From positions 1 to 64,000 of the forward strand of contig NZ_JAHKPN010000038.1 of NCBI RefSeq assembly GCF_018860545.1: 64,000 nt of DNA, read 5' to 3'. A program made the position numbers and the translations under genes. This DNA comes from Winogradskyella psychrotolerans (GTDB lineage Bacteria; Bacteroidota; Bacteroidia; Flavobacteriales; Flavobacteriaceae). The notes beneath the pieces were generated by a model that was not told where the DNA came from, searched no databases, and saw nothing but the letters and a program-made list of their open reading frames with translations. Of this stretch, positions 47,425 through 57,034 are shown piece after piece; within the stretch, counting starts at the first letter, position 1, and the number at the start of each line of letters is the position of its first letter.

Positions 47425-47460
47425 CAGCCATAATTTTAAAATTATGGCTGCTTCTTTTTA
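47425..47460 (+). terminator. Palindromic terminator
   Basis: 13-bp perfect palindrome half CAGCCATAATTTT repeated in inverted form, followed by CTTCTTTTT on the plus strand. It lies 30 bases after the DUF5694 stop, between convergent genes. Confidence 0.8.
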
Positions 47461-47487
47461 AAGTATTGTTTTTTCCAAGTATGATTC

Positions 47488-49227
47488 TTATTTGATTATT
47501 AGTTTTTCAACACGACTTTCATTGCTGTTATCGTTTAACTGTACAATATAAACACCAGAAGTTAATTGACTAACATCAATTGATTGGTTGGTATTATGAG
47601 CATTTAACACATTTGTTAAGATAAGACGACCATTAATATCAAATAATTTTGCTTGTGTAGTATTTTGTAATTGACCATTTATATTCACCGTCTTAGCCGT
47701 ATTATCAGTATATATTTTCACAGACTCAAAAGTGGATTCAACGGTACTTAATGTTGTGTTTTCAAATCTAAGATAAAAACGTCCAGTTCCACTTAAATCA
47801 GTCACCGGTGTCAATACATAGTCGGTAGTATTTAATAAGGTAACTGTATTATTAACCATGTCCTCTAAATACATATTCGTACTATCCGACATATCACTTT
47901 CTATAATACTAAATGTGAGCTCTTCTCCTTGATTGGCGTTAACTCCCAATGGAACAACAACATTACCCATAGAATCATTATGTAATGCTTGAATCGCTAA
48001 AGCGAGATTTGCATCACCTTCAATCAAACTAGAATAAATTGAAAATGCAGGTGGATTTGCTCCATATATACCTGCATCATAACCTGGATCTAAACCGTCC
48101 GAAGCATTACTATTGAAATAGAAATCAGTATTATAATTAGAACTACTAGAGCTCAATTTTAATTTTATATGTCCATAATGTGATGATGTTGAAGATCTAC
48201 CAGCAATAAAATCATCTGAAGACCCCGTACGACGCATGGAAGCTGTAAAATCTATAAGTCCACCACCTATTTTAGATTTTACAAAGAACCCTTGTCCAGG
48301 AGCTATTAATTCGGAAACTCCAGAAGCTGCAATTGTTGCAGAATTCCAAACAGCCCAACCATCAGAAGCATCACCATCATACCCATAAATTGCTTTTTGG
48401 TTAGTGTCTAATTGTGATACATTTTCAACAAAAAATGTTTCAGCATCAATATAGGAAGGATATGGATTACCTATTAGATTCCATGCATCACCCGCTACAG
48501 CATCCGAAAGCACCACACCCGTAACATCGCCTGTTTCGGCGACACCTGTAAATTTTAAAACATCTCCTCCAGGAGTTAATGTTGCGGCTCTATACCCTTT
48601 ACCGGATTCTATTGGAGTTAAGGCATTGACTACGATATCATAATTTTCATAAGCTCCAGCCATTGTATTGTAAGGTGCAAACGCTCTTAAATCATTAGAA
48701 GCGGGTAGCGTTAATACATTGGTGGCTGCAAAGGCAGGAAATAATTCACCTGAAACAGGTGATGAGACTAAATCATTTGTGCCAATTTCCTCAGTAAAAC
48801 GATTATAAGTTACAACAGCGTCACCGGCAATTGTTCCATTTGAAATAAAACTGGAATACATATTAGATTGAGAATTCATTATCACTGCAGCTACAGTTAA
48901 AGTCACCCCGACATCTATAGTTAAAGATGCTCCTGCATTTACTGTAATTTGATCACATATAGTATTCGCAGACACTATCAAATCCCCATTTAAAATTAAA
49001 ATGTGTCTAGTATCTACGTGAGCTACTGAACCAATAGGATTCAATCCATCAACCCAACCATTATCATAAGTAAAAATACTAGGATCATCCTCAAATGCAG
49101 AATTGAGAGATTCCTTGTTTACTACACTATTAAGTACTGATGTAACTTTTAAGTTTTCATGTGCTCTAGATAAATTAAAGACACTTAGAAATAATAAAAA
49201 AGCTAAAGTAGGTTTAGATTTTTTCAT
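47488..49227 (-). CDS. Secreted protein with type A type IX sorting domain, paralogue of the giant cargo's C-terminal module
   Basis: 579 residues, with a signal peptide (MKKSKPTLAFLLFLSVFNLS). The region from about residue 60 to the end is homologous to the last 560 residues of the giant protein at 3759-8762: ITVNAGASLTIDVGVTLTV, WNLIGNPYPSYIDAETFF, APGQGFFVKSK, MRRTGSSDDFIAGR, PLGVNANQGEELTFSI. It ends with the sorting domain (LFDINGRLILTNVL, LTSGVYIVQLND, KLIIK). It is therefore the module without the catalytic or binding parts, a secreted surface protein of unknown role. Confidence 0.88.
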   Translation of the reverse strand: MKKSKPTLAFLLFLSVFNLSRAHENLKVTSVLNSVVNKESLNSAFEDDPSIFTYDNGWVDGLNPIGSVAHVDTRHILILNGDLIVSANTICDQITVNAGASLTIDVGVTLTVAAVIMNSQSNMYSSFISNGTIAGDAVVTYNRFTEEIGTNDLVSSPVSGELFPAFAATNVLTLPASNDLRAFAPYNTMAGAYENYDIVVNALTPIESGKGYRAATLTPGGDVLKFTGVAETGDVTGVVLSDAVAGDAWNLIGNPYPSYIDAETFFVENVSQLDTNQKAIYGYDGDASDGWAVWNSATIAASGVSELIAPGQGFFVKSKIGGGLIDFTASMRRTGSSDDFIAGRSSTSSHYGHIKLKLSSSSSNYNTDFYFNSNASDGLDPGYDAGIYGANPPAFSIYSSLIEGDANLALAIQALHNDSMGNVVVPLGVNANQGEELTFSIIESDMSDSTNMYLEDMVNNTVTLLNTTDYVLTPVTDLSGTGRFYLRFENTTLSTVESTFESVKIYTDNTAKTVNINGQLQNTTQAKLFDINGRLILTNVLNAHNTNQSIDVSQLTSGVYIVQLNDNSNESRVEKLIIK

Positions 49228-49381
49228 AAGATTTGGTTTTTTGTTTAGTTAATGATGCACCAAATTTATGTATAATAAAAAAATATAACCGATTAAAAGT
49301 CAATATATTCGACGAAAATCACCCTTTGTAATACTGCCCCTACTTTTAATAATTAGTAAATACTTTTCGTCTAGGAAATAG

Positions 49382-49978
49382 TTACTTTCGTCTATCGAGT
49401 ACAGACACCACATTTTTCAATTTGAACCCTTTTGCTTGTAAAAGCATCAGATAATGGAATAGTAAATCGGCACTTTCTTCTAAAAACAAGTCATCATTGT
49501 CATCTTTTGCTTCAATAACAACTTCAACAGCCTCTTCTCCAACTTTTTGAGCTACTTTATTAATTCCTTTTGCAAATAATGATGCGACATAAGATTTCTC
49601 AGCATTACCTTCTTTTATTCTAGAAGTTATGGTCTCCTCTAGTTCAGAAATAAATCCATAAGTTTCTTCATTAGTTTCATTCCAACAGGTATCTGTACCT
49701 TTATGACATGTTGGACCTTCTGGACTCACTTTAATTAATAACGAGTCGCTATCACAATCCAACTTAATGTCTACCAAGTTTAAAACATTCCCACTCTCTT
49801 CACCTTTTGTCCAAAGTCGTTGTTTGGTTCTACTAAAAAAAGTAACTAATTTAGTATCCATCGTTTTCTGTAAAGCTTCGGCATTCATGTAACCTAACAT
49901 TAATACTTTGTTAGTCTTATTATCTTGAATAATCGCTGGTACAAGACCATCTGTATTTTTATTGAAATCTACGTTCAT
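49382..49978 (-). CDS. hisIE: Bifunctional phosphoribosyl-AMP cyclohydrolase / phosphoribosyl-ATP diphosphatase
   Basis: Histidine biosynthesis steps 2 and 3, 198 residues. The HisI part (about 1-105) has FSRTKQRLWTKGEESGN and the zinc-binding cysteines in GPTCHKGTDTCW. The HisE part (about 110-198) has KVGEEAVEVVIEAKDD and LFLEESADLLFHYL. The fused form is standard in this phylum. It is the last gene of the his operon. Its start lies 10 bases from a palindromic repeat that fills the whole gap to hisF. Confidence 0.97.
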   Translation of the reverse strand: MNVDFNKNTDGLVPAIIQDNKTNKVLMLGYMNAEALQKTMDTKLVTFFSRTKQRLWTKGEESGNVLNLVDIKLDCDSDSLLIKVSPEGPTCHKGTDTCWNETNEETYGFISELEETITSRIKEGNAEKSYVASLFAKGINKVAQKVGEEAVEVVIEAKDDNDDLFLEESADLLFHYLMLLQAKGFKLKNVVSVLDRRK

Positions 49979-49988
49979 AATATTTTTT

Positions 49989-50062
49989 TGTCATTCCTGT
50001 GGAAGCAGGAATCTATTTTTATTAATGTTCTATTTTTGATTCCTGTCTACACAGGAATGACA
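49989..50062. repeat. Palindromic repeat family A, double hairpin (hisF-hisIE gap)
   Basis: Two mirrored hairpins in one 74-base inverted repeat: TGTCATTCCTGTGGAAGCAG at the left, CTGTCTACACAGGAATGACA at the right. It ends one base from the hisF stop and begins 10 bases from the hisIE start. Confidence 0.88.
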
Positions 50063-50063
50063 T

Positions 50064-50819
50064 TTATAATCTTACAGGTATGTCCTGTTTTTTTAATGCT
50101 TCTTTTAATTCTAAAATCGGAATTTCACCGAAATGAAACACGCTTGCTGCTAATGCTGCATCAGCTTTTCCTTCTTTAAATGTATCGACGAAATGCTGAA
50201 TTGATCCTGCTCCACCTGAAGCAATAATAGGAATATTAACTAAATCAGATAATTTCGCCAAGGCTTTATTTGCAAAACCAGCTTTAGTTCCATCGTGATT
50301 CATAGATGTAAAGAGAATTTCTCCCGCTCCGCGCTCTTCTACTTCTTTCGCCCACTCGAATAATTTTATATTTGTTGGAATCGTTCCTCCTGCTAAATGG
50401 ACGAGCCATTCTCCATCAACTTCCTTAGCATCAATAGCAACAACGACGCATTGACTTCCAAATTTATCTGAAAGCTCATTAATCAATTCTGGTCGTTTTA
50501 CTGCAGATGAATTAATAGACACTTTATCCGCACCGCAATGCAGCAAATCATCTACATCTTCAACAGATGAAATGCCACCACCAACCGTAAACGGAATATT
50601 CACTTGTTCCGCCACCTTTAAAACCATATCATGCATAGTTTTACGATTTTCTAAAGTGGCTGCAATATCTAAAAAGACTAATTCGTCTGCACCCAAATCA
50701 GCATATTGCTTCGCTAAGACAACAGGGTCGCCGGCGTCTCTTAAATCTACAAAATTGACTCCTTTTACGGTTCTACCGTTTTTGATGTCTAAACAGGGGA
50801 CTATTCTTTTTGTTAACAT
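50064..50819 (-). CDS. hisF: Imidazole glycerol phosphate synthase cyclase subunit
   Basis: 251 residues. TIM-barrel cyclase that takes ammonia from HisH and makes IGP and AICAR. The catalytic Asp is in [17 protein letters not shown], the second catalytic Asp in [10 protein letters not shown]. Phosphate sites are GGGISSV and IASGGAGS. It lies between hisA and hisIE, separated from both by palindromic repeats. Confidence 0.98.
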   Translation of the reverse strand: MLTKRIVPCLDIKNGRTVKGVNFVDLRDAGDPVVLAKQYADLGADELVFLDIAATLENRKTMHDMVLKVAEQVNIPFTVGGGISSVEDVDDLLHCGADKVSINSSAVKRPELINELSDKFGSQCVVVAIDAKEVDGEWLVHLAGGTIPTNIKLFEWAKEVEERGAGEILFTSMNHDGTKAGFANKALAKLSDLVNIPIIASGGAGSIQHFVDTFKEGKADAALAASVFHFGEIPILELKEALKKQDIPVRL

Positions 50820-50826
50820 ACTTTTC

Positions 50827-50899
50827 TGTCATTCCTGTGAAGGCAGGAATCTAATTATTTAATTCTTCAAAGTGGATTCCTGCTTTTGCAGGAATGACA
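50827..50899. repeat. Palindromic repeat family A, double hairpin (hisA-hisF gap)
   Basis: TGTCATTCCTGTGAAGGCAG at the left and CTGCTTTTGCAGGAATGACA at the right form the same two-hairpin structure as 49989-50062. The repeat begins seven bases upstream of the hisF start codon. Confidence 0.9.
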
Positions 50900-50908
50900 A
50901 CAATTTGA

Positions 50909-51670
50909 TTATTTATTAATTATAAACTTCTCTAATTCTTTTAAACTAATTCTATTCTCATAAATGGCTTTTCCGATGATAACACCTTCGCAACCCATTT
51001 CTTTAAGTTTAGGTAATTCATCAAATTTTGAAATTCCACCCGAAGCTATTAGCTTTAAACTATGGAATTTCTCGTCATGACTCCCCGTCGAAAAAGCATT
51101 ACACTGCTCTAAAATCCTTTGATACAACTCAAAACTTGGACCTTCTAACATGCCATCCTTTGAAATATCTGTACAAATAACATCTGTAATGCCTTTAGAT
51201 TGATACGATTTTATAAATTGAATTACTTCTAAATCACTTTCTTCTTGCCAACCACTAATGGCTATTTTTTCATTATTACAGTCAGCTCCAAGAATTATTT
51301 TATCTGAACCATATTTAGAAATCCAACCTTCAAATATGTCCGGATTTTTAACCGCAATACTGCCTCCTGTAATTTGATTCGCCCCAGAATTGAACGCAAT
51401 TTTTAAATCTTCATCAGATTTAAGGCCTCCTCCAAAATCAACTTTCATATTGGTTTGAGTAGCAATCTTTTCTAACACTTTATAATTAATGATATGACTG
51501 GCTTTGGCACCATCTAAATCCACAACATGCAAATATTCTATGCCTGCACCTTCAAATGATTTTGCGACTTCTAATGGGTTTTCATTGTATATTTTTTTTG
51601 TATCGTAATCGCCTTTTGTAAGACGTACGCACTTTCCTTCTATGATATCTATTGCTGGTATTATTCTCAT
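50909..51670 (-). CDS. hisA: 1-(5-phosphoribosyl)-5-[(5-phosphoribosylamino)methylideneamino]imidazole-4-carboxamide isomerase
   Basis: 253 residues. TIM-barrel isomerase of histidine biosynthesis step 4. The catalytic Asp is in [19 protein letters not shown], the second in [16 protein letters not shown], and phosphate sites are [10 protein letters not shown] and IASGGISKF. The length is slightly above the usual 240-245. The ATG is three bases from a palindromic repeat unit. Confidence 0.97.
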   Translation of the reverse strand: MRIIPAIDIIEGKCVRLTKGDYDTKKIYNENPLEVAKSFEGAGIEYLHVVDLDGAKASHIINYKVLEKIATQTNMKVDFGGGLKSDEDLKIAFNSGANQITGGSIAVKNPDIFEGWISKYGSDKIILGADCNNEKIAISGWQEESDLEVIQFIKSYQSKGITDVICTDISKDGMLEGPSFELYQRILEQCNAFSTGSHDEKFHSLKLIASGGISKFDELPKLKEMGCEGVIIGKAIYENRISLKELEKFIINK

Positions 51671-51672
51671 AA

Positions 51673-51697
51673 CATTTCCTGCGAAAGCAGGAATCTC
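51673..51697. repeat. Palindromic repeat family A, single unit upstream of hisA
   Basis: CATTTCCTGCGAAAGCAGGAATC: a hairpin TTCCTGC / GCAGGAA with a four-base loop, starting three bases upstream of the hisA ATG. Confidence 0.85.
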
Positions 51698-51789
51698 TTT
51701 TAATTAAACTTAATATTTTTATACCTAGAAGGTTTTTAAAACCTTGCAGGATTTTTTGGCCACAAATAAAACTATAAAACACCCCTAAA

Positions 51790-51805
51790 GTCCCCTCAAG
51801 GGGAC
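51790..51805. repeat. Palindromic repeat family C (hisH-hisA gap)
   Basis: GTCCCCT-CA-AGGGGAC, a 7-bp stem with a two-base loop, 11 bases after the hisH stop. Related to the element inside hisH and the one at 52494. Confidence 0.8.
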
Positions 51806-51815
51806 AATCTTTCCA

Positions 51816-52472
51816 TTAAAGATTCAGGAAATTTTTCAATATCTGCTCTCCTGCCTTTCCGCTTTTCTCAGGATGAAACTGAACGCCATAAAAATTATCA
51901 TTTTCTAAAGCAGAAGCGTATTCCAATTCATAATCTGAAGTTGCAATAGATTCGTCACAATTTTCAGCATAATAACTATGGACTAAATACATATATTCAT
52001 TGTCTTTTATACCTTTAAATAATCCAGATTTTAAATTTGAAATGGTATTCCAACCCATTTGAGGCACTTTTACCTTATTTGAAAATCGTTTGACTTCCGC
52101 ATTAAAAATCCCTAAACCTTTGGTATCGCCTTCTTCTGTGTGGTTACACATTAATTGCATACCTAAACAAATACCTAAAACAGGTTGTTTTAATGTTGGA
52201 ATTAATTGATCTAAACCACTTTCTTTTAACATTTTCATGGCTGAACTCGCCTCGCCTACTCCTGGAAAAATCACATTATCTGAAGCAATAATTTCATCTG
52301 GATTGTTAGTTAAAACAGCTTCTACTCCTAATCGTTTAAATGCGAATTGGATGCTTTTAATGTTTCCTGCTCCGTAATTAATTATTACTAATGATGATGT
52401 AGCCCCTTCTAGCTTCCCCAAAGGGGAAGAACTCTTACTCTTACTTGAAACAATTTTATCTTCTTTATTCAT
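51816..52472 (-). CDS. hisH: Imidazole glycerol phosphate synthase glutamine amidotransferase subunit with a repeat-encoded N-terminal extension
   Basis: 218 residues. Class I glutaminase partner of HisF: catalytic Cys in LGICLGMQLMC, His and Glu in VQFHPEKSGKAG, oxyanion segment near GVGEASSAM. The domain normally begins at MVIINYGAGN; here the homologous LVIINYGAGN starts at residue 28 with TTA, which cannot initiate. The ATG at 52472 adds 27 residues (MNKEDKIVSSKSKSSSPLG and so on), in part encoded by a palindromic repeat at 52413-52429. A TTG inside the repeat (52421) is an alternative start. Position is third from the end of the operon, in the usual hisB-hisH-hisA order. Confidence 0.94.
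   Translation of the reverse strand: MNKEDKIVSSKSKSSSPLGKLEGATSSLVIINYGAGNIKSIQFAFKRLGVEAVLTNNPDEIIASDNVIFPGVGEASSAMKMLKESGLDQLIPTLKQPVLGICLGMQLMCNHTEEGDTKGLGIFNAEVKRFSNKVKVPQMGWNTISNLKSGLFKGIKDNEYMYLVHSYYAENCDESIATSDYELEYASALENDNFYGVQFHPEKSGKAGEQILKNFLNL
52413..52429. repeat. Palindromic repeat family C inside the hisH reading frame
   Basis: CTTCCCC-AAA-GGGGAAG, a 7-bp stem and three-base loop, with the adjacent GAAGGGGCTA-like half on the minus strand. It is translated as S-S-P-L-G-K in the HisH extension. Confidence 0.85.
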
Positions 52473-52493
52473 AATTTTCTAACGCTTCTAGTT

Positions 52494-52510
52494 CCTTCCC
52501 TATGGGAAGG
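52494..52510. repeat. Palindromic repeat family C (hisB-hisH gap)
   Basis: CCTTCCC-TAT-GGGAAGG, a 7-bp stem, followed by TTAGGATGGG, located between the hisB stop and 22 bases before the hisH start. Confidence 0.82.
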
Positions 52511-52528
52511 TTAGGATGGGCTCTTTTT

Positions 52529-53662
52529 CTATAACATTCCTTTTGTTGATGGTAAAATCATCTTATCGACATCTTGTTTTACTGCCATTTTAATCGCTTT
52601 CGCAAAAGCCTTGAAAATCGCTTCAATTTTGTGATGCTCGTTAGTCCCTTCAACTTTAATATTTAAGTTACATTTGGCGCCATCTGTAAATGATTTAAAG
52701 AAATGAAAAAACATCTCGGTTGGCATTTTCCCAATCATTTCACGTTTAAATTCAGCTTCCCAAACGAGCCAATTTCTACCGCCAAAGTCAATACCTACTT
52801 GCGCTAAACAATCGTCCATTGGTAATGAAAAGCCATAACGTTCTATACCTAATTTATTGCCTAAGGTGGTTGCAAATAATTCTCCCAAAGCAATCGCTGT
52901 ATCTTCAATTGTATGGTGCTCATCAACCTCTAAATCACCATCAACCTTTATATTTAAATCAATTTGACCATGACGCGCAATTTGATCTAACATATGATCA
53001 AAAAAAGCGATTCCAGTATCGATGTCGCTTTTTCCTGTACCGTCTAAATTTAAATCAATTTTAATTTTTGTTTCGTTGGTGTTACGCTCAATACTTCCGA
53101 CACGTTCCGTTGTTTTCAAAAATTCATAAATCACTTCCCAGTCATTGGTTTCTAATGCGATATAGTCGTTCAATTCAGTATCACTCACGGTAACTTCATC
53201 GGTTCCCAAATTGGTATTATCATTTATAAAAATACCTTTGGCTCCTAGATTCTTTGCTAATTCAACATCGGTAAGACGATCACCAATCACGAAGGAATTT
53301 TCTAAATCATAAGGTTCAGAAAAGTACTTGGTTAGCAAACCTGTATTAGGTTTTCGGGTTGGCGCATTGTCTTTAGCAAATGTTCTGTCAATGAACTGTT
53401 CTTTAAAAACCACACCTTCAGCTTCAAATGTTTTTAAAACGAAGTTATGAACTGGCCAAAAAGTATCTTCAGGATATACGTCTGTTCCCAATCCATCTTG
53501 GTTGGTAATCATCACGATTTCAAAATTCAATTCTTTAGCGATTTTACTTAAAAATTGAAATACTTTTGGATAAAATTCTAATTTTTCAAACGAATCTATT
53601 TGTTTATCTGCTGGTTCCTTTATTAGTGTACCGTCTCTGTCTATGAATAATACTGGTTTCAT
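52529..53662 (-). CDS. hisB: Bifunctional histidinol-phosphatase / imidazoleglycerol-phosphate dehydratase
   Basis: 377 residues, steps 6 and 8 of histidine synthesis. The N-terminal HAD phosphatase (about 1-165) has the nucleophile motif FIDRDGTLI and [17 protein letters not shown]. The C-terminal dehydratase (about 180-377) shows [30 protein letters not shown] and [17 protein letters not shown], the His-rich manganese sites. The fused form is the E. coli-like one and common in Bacteroidota. Its ATG is seven bases from a palindromic repeat. Confidence 0.97.
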   Translation of the reverse strand: MKPVLFIDRDGTLIKEPADKQIDSFEKLEFYPKVFQFLSKIAKELNFEIVMITNQDGLGTDVYPEDTFWPVHNFVLKTFEAEGVVFKEQFIDRTFAKDNAPTRKPNTGLLTKYFSEPYDLENSFVIGDRLTDVELAKNLGAKGIFINDNTNLGTDEVTVSDTELNDYIALETNDWEVIYEFLKTTERVGSIERNTNETKIKIDLNLDGTGKSDIDTGIAFFDHMLDQIARHGQIDLNIKVDGDLEVDEHHTIEDTAIALGELFATTLGNKLGIERYGFSLPMDDCLAQVGIDFGGRNWLVWEAEFKREMIGKMPTEMFFHFFKSFTDGAKCNLNIKVEGTNEHHKIEAIFKAFAKAIKMAVKQDVDKMILPSTKGML

Positions 53663-53669
53663 ATGTTAC

Positions 53670-53748
53670 TGTCATTCCTGCGCAAGCAGGAATCTAATTT
53701 TAGATTAATAATATATTTGTGGATTCCGCATCAAGTACGGAAAGACAA
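53670..53748. repeat. Palindromic repeat family A, double unit, decayed (hisC-hisB gap)
   Basis: Left unit TGTCATTCCTGCGCAAGCAG is intact; the right unit GATTCCGCATCAAGTACGGA has diverged. It begins seven bases upstream of the hisB start and reaches to within four bases of the hisC stop. Confidence 0.8.
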
Positions 53749-53751
53749 ACA

Positions 53752-54801
53752 TTATGATAATTGAATTAATGTCTGAATTAACTTTTCATTTTCTTCTTTT
53801 ATGCCTACTGAAAACCGTAAACAATTTTCACACAAAGGTTGATTGGTTCTATTTCTTACTACAATTCCTTTTTCAATCAATTGCTGATAGCGTTGATTAG
53901 CGTCATCTACTTTTGCAAGAATAAAATTAGCATCCGAAGAAAATACATTTTGTACAAAAGTAATTGACGTCAAAGCTTTACTCAGTTTTTCCCTTTCATA
54001 AAATATGCTTTTCACTTCATTATGAACAGAATCCATATTATTTAATCGTTCAGAAGCTTTATCTTGCGTCAATTGATTAATATTATATGGTGGTTTTATT
54101 TTGTTTAAAATTGATATAATTGCTTCCGAAGCATAACAAATCCCTAATCTAATTCCGGCTAAACCATAAGCTTTAGACAAGGTTTGTGTTACTATTAAAT
54201 TCGGGAAATCTTGTAAACGAGTTAACCAACTTTCCTCTTTTGAAAAATCGATATAGGCTTCATCAATCACTACAATACCTTCAAAATTATTTAATAATGC
54301 TTCTATTTTATTCGCTTCAAAACTATTGGCTGTTGGATTATTTGGCGAACATAAAAACAAGACCTTAGTTTGTTTGTTTGCTGCTTCTAAAATCGCTTTT
54401 GTATTAGGTTGAAAATTAGATTCTAATTGAATTTCAATATTTTCAACCGCATTAAGATTCGCTAAAACATCATACATACCATATGTTGGTGGTAATGTGA
54501 TAATGCTATCGTGATTCGGTTCACAAAAGGCTCTAAATATTAAATCTAAAACTTCATCACTTCCATTTCCTAATAAAATTTGATTAGCAGGCATGTCTTT
54601 TAATTCAGACAAACGTGTTTTTACTTTGGTTTGCTGTGGATCCGGATACCGATTCACATTAGTGTTGAAGGGATTTTCATTGGCATCAATAAAAACCATA
54701 CCATCAGTAATATCCTTATACTCATCTCGCGCTGAAGAATATGGTTTGATATTTTTTATGTTTTCTCTTAAGAGATTGTTTATGTTAAAATTTTCTTTCA
54801 T
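53752..54801 (-). CDS. hisC: Histidinol-phosphate aminotransferase
   Basis: 349-residue PLP enzyme of fold type I. The N-terminus has LGNGSDEVLDLIFRAF, then SPNNPTANSF, and the PLP-binding Lys in TQTLSKAYGLAGIRLG. The Arg in CLRFSVGIKEEN that binds the substrate phosphate is present. It converts imidazole acetol-phosphate to histidinol-phosphate. The gap to hisD is 36 bases, with a small ATCAC-GCAAA-GTGAT hairpin. Confidence 0.97.
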   Translation of the reverse strand: MKENFNINNLLRENIKNIKPYSSARDEYKDITDGMVFIDANENPFNTNVNRYPDPQQTKVKTRLSELKDMPANQILLGNGSDEVLDLIFRAFCEPNHDSIITLPPTYGMYDVLANLNAVENIEIQLESNFQPNTKAILEAANKQTKVLFLCSPNNPTANSFEANKIEALLNNFEGIVVIDEAYIDFSKEESWLTRLQDFPNLIVTQTLSKAYGLAGIRLGICYASEAIISILNKIKPPYNINQLTQDKASERLNNMDSVHNEVKSIFYEREKLSKALTSITFVQNVFSSDANFILAKVDDANQRYQQLIEKGIVVRNRTNQPLCENCLRFSVGIKEENEKLIQTLIQLS

Positions 54802-54837
54802 TTTAGTAGCTTCTCAAAATCACGCAAAGTGATGCTA

Positions 54838-56127
54838 TTACTCAGTAATTAAATCGTTTAAACGCAAGGTTACCGCATTTTTATGAGCTTGCAATCCTTC
54901 TGCTTCCGCCATAAGCTCAATAGCATTTCCGATGTTTTGAATCCCTTCTTTAGATATTTTCTGAAAGGTAATACGCTTTTGAAAACTCCCTAAATTCACT
55001 CCAGAATAGGCTTTAGAAAATCCATTGGTTGGTAAGGTATGGTTAGTTCCAGATGCGTAATCACCAGCACTTTCAGGTGTGTAATTTCCAATAAAAACAG
55101 AACCTGCATTGTTAATCTTATCTATAAAGACATCATTATTTTCCGTAGCTACAATGAAATGCTCAGGACCATATTCATTAATGAGGTCTATGGCTGTTTC
55201 AATAGAATCTACGACAATGGATTTAGAATTAGCTATGGCCTTTTCTGCCATCGCTTTTCTCGGTAAAGCTTCTAATTGCTTCTCTACTTCAACAGAGACA
55301 TTACCTGCAAAATCTTGGGATGTCGTTACCAAAATCACTTGGCTATCACTACCATGCTCGGCTTGACTTAATAAATCTGACGCTACAAAAGCAACATTAG
55401 CAGATTCATCTGCCATTACTAAAAGTTCACTTGGTCCTGCTGGCATGTCAATCGCAACACCATATTTTGTGGCTAACTGTTTCGCAACGGTAACAAATTG
55501 ATTACCAGGACCAAAAATTTTATAGACTTGGGGAATCGTCTCAGTACCAAAAGTTAACCCTGCAATAGCTTGAATTCCTCCAACCTTAACGATCTTAGTA
55601 ACACCACATAGGTGAGATGCATACAGAATTTCATTAGCAATTTTCCCTTCTTTATTCGGAGGTGTACATAATACGATGTCTTTACATCCTGCAATTTGAG
55701 CAGGGATAGCCAACATTAACACCGTTGAAAATAAAGGAGCTGTTCCTCCTGGAATATAAAGCCCAACTTTTTCAATTGGTCGATTCTCTTGCCAACATAA
55801 AACTCCAGGCATGGTTTCAACTTCTACTTTGCCTGTTTGCTGTGCGCTATGAAACTTATAAATGTTGTCTTTAGCTAATACAATTGCCTTTTTTAAATCT
55901 CCGATCACTAATTTTAAAGCGTCTTCAATCTCTTGAGGCGATATTAAATTAGATTTTAGATCAACACTATCAAATTTTTGAGTGTACTTTTTAATGGCGC
56001 TATCACCATCACTTTGAACCTCTTCAAAAATTTGATTAACCGTTGCTTCAATCACTTCAACGGATTGTGTAGGACGTTGAAGCAAGGCTTTCCATGTTGA
56101 TTTTTCTGGGTTATTATATAATTTCAT
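54838..56127 (-). CDS. hisD: Histidinol dehydrogenase
   Basis: 429 residues from the ATG at 56127; an upstream start would overlap hisG. Zinc-dependent, NAD-linked oxidation of histidinol to histidine. Family segments: VGLYIPGGTAPLFSTVLMLA, the zinc-ligand region LLSQAEHGSDSQV, EHFIVATENN and ASGTNHTLPTNG. Its start is two bases after the hisG stop, so the two are coupled. Confidence 0.97.
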   Translation of the reverse strand: MKLYNNPEKSTWKALLQRPTQSVEVIEATVNQIFEEVQSDGDSAIKKYTQKFDSVDLKSNLISPQEIEDALKLVIGDLKKAIVLAKDNIYKFHSAQQTGKVEVETMPGVLCWQENRPIEKVGLYIPGGTAPLFSTVLMLAIPAQIAGCKDIVLCTPPNKEGKIANEILYASHLCGVTKIVKVGGIQAIAGLTFGTETIPQVYKIFGPGNQFVTVAKQLATKYGVAIDMPAGPSELLVMADESANVAFVASDLLSQAEHGSDSQVILVTTSQDFAGNVSVEVEKQLEALPRKAMAEKAIANSKSIVVDSIETAIDLINEYGPEHFIVATENNDVFIDKINNAGSVFIGNYTPESAGDYASGTNHTLPTNGFSKAYSGVNLGSFQKRITFQKISKEGIQNIGNAIELMAEAEGLQAHKNAVTLRLNDLITE

Positions 56128-56129
56128 AA

Positions 56130-56987
56130 TTAAAGCACCATATTTTCGATTGGACAAACCAAAATACCTTCAGCACCATTCGCTTTTAATTCATCAATAA
56201 TATTCCAAAAATCATTTTTATCTAACACAGAGTGCACCGAACTCCAGCCGTCTTTGGCCAAAGGCAAAATAGATGGACTATTCATTCCTGGAAGAATCTT
56301 CACAATATTGTCTAGTTTATCATTTGGAGCATTTAGCAATACATATTTACTTTGTCTGCCTTTTAAAACCGACTTTAATCGGAATTGAAGTTTATCTATT
56401 AAAGCTTGATTTTCTTCTGAAATTTTAGGTGATGTTGCTAATACCGCTTCAGATTTAAGAAGTACTTCCACCTCTTTCAACCCATTTTTAAAAAGCGTAC
56501 TACCACTCGATACAATATCGCAAATCGCATCAGCAAGACCGATATTTGGTGCAATTTCAACAGAACCATTAATAATATGTAAATTGGCTTTAAGTCCTTC
56601 TTTTTCTAAAAATTGATTCACCGTATTTGGATACGATGTGGCGATTCGTTTTCCGTCTAAATCTTTTAAACTTTTTGCTTTTGATGATTTTGGAACTGCA
56701 ATAGAAACTTTACATTTTGAAAATCCTAAACGTTCTACAATCTTTAAATCATTTCCTTTTTCTATTAGGACATTTTCACCAATTATAGCTGCATCTACAA
56801 CTCCATCTCTTAAATACTGTGGAATATCACCATTTCTTAAATAGAAAACTTCTAGCGGAAAATTACGTGCTGAAGCCTTTAACTGATCTTTACCATTATC
56901 GACAGAAATTCCAATTTCTTTTAGAATTTTCATTGAGTCTTCATTAAGTCGACCCGATTTTTGTACGGCAATTTTTAATTTACTCAT
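56130..56987 (-). CDS. hisG: ATP phosphoribosyltransferase (long form)
   Basis: 285 residues, first enzyme of the pathway. The length and the C-terminal ACT-like part (VLLNAPNDKLDNIVKILPG) show the long, histidine-inhibited HisG, which needs no HisZ. Catalytic segments are IAVQKSGRLNED, GENVLIEKGNDLKIVERLG and the PRPP loop DIVSSGSTLFKNGL. First structural gene of the operon, 48 bases downstream of the attenuator terminator. Confidence 0.97.
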   Translation of the reverse strand: MSKLKIAVQKSGRLNEDSMKILKEIGISVDNGKDQLKASARNFPLEVFYLRNGDIPQYLRDGVVDAAIIGENVLIEKGNDLKIVERLGFSKCKVSIAVPKSSKAKSLKDLDGKRIATSYPNTVNQFLEKEGLKANLHIINGSVEIAPNIGLADAICDIVSSGSTLFKNGLKEVEVLLKSEAVLATSPKISEENQALIDKLQFRLKSVLKGRQSKYVLLNAPNDKLDNIVKILPGMNSPSILPLAKDGWSSVHSVLDKNDFWNIIDELKANGAEGILVCPIENMVL

Positions 56988-57034
56988 TTTTAAAGTTTGA
57001 TTATGTCTAAGATTTCAGCATGAGCATATAAAAC

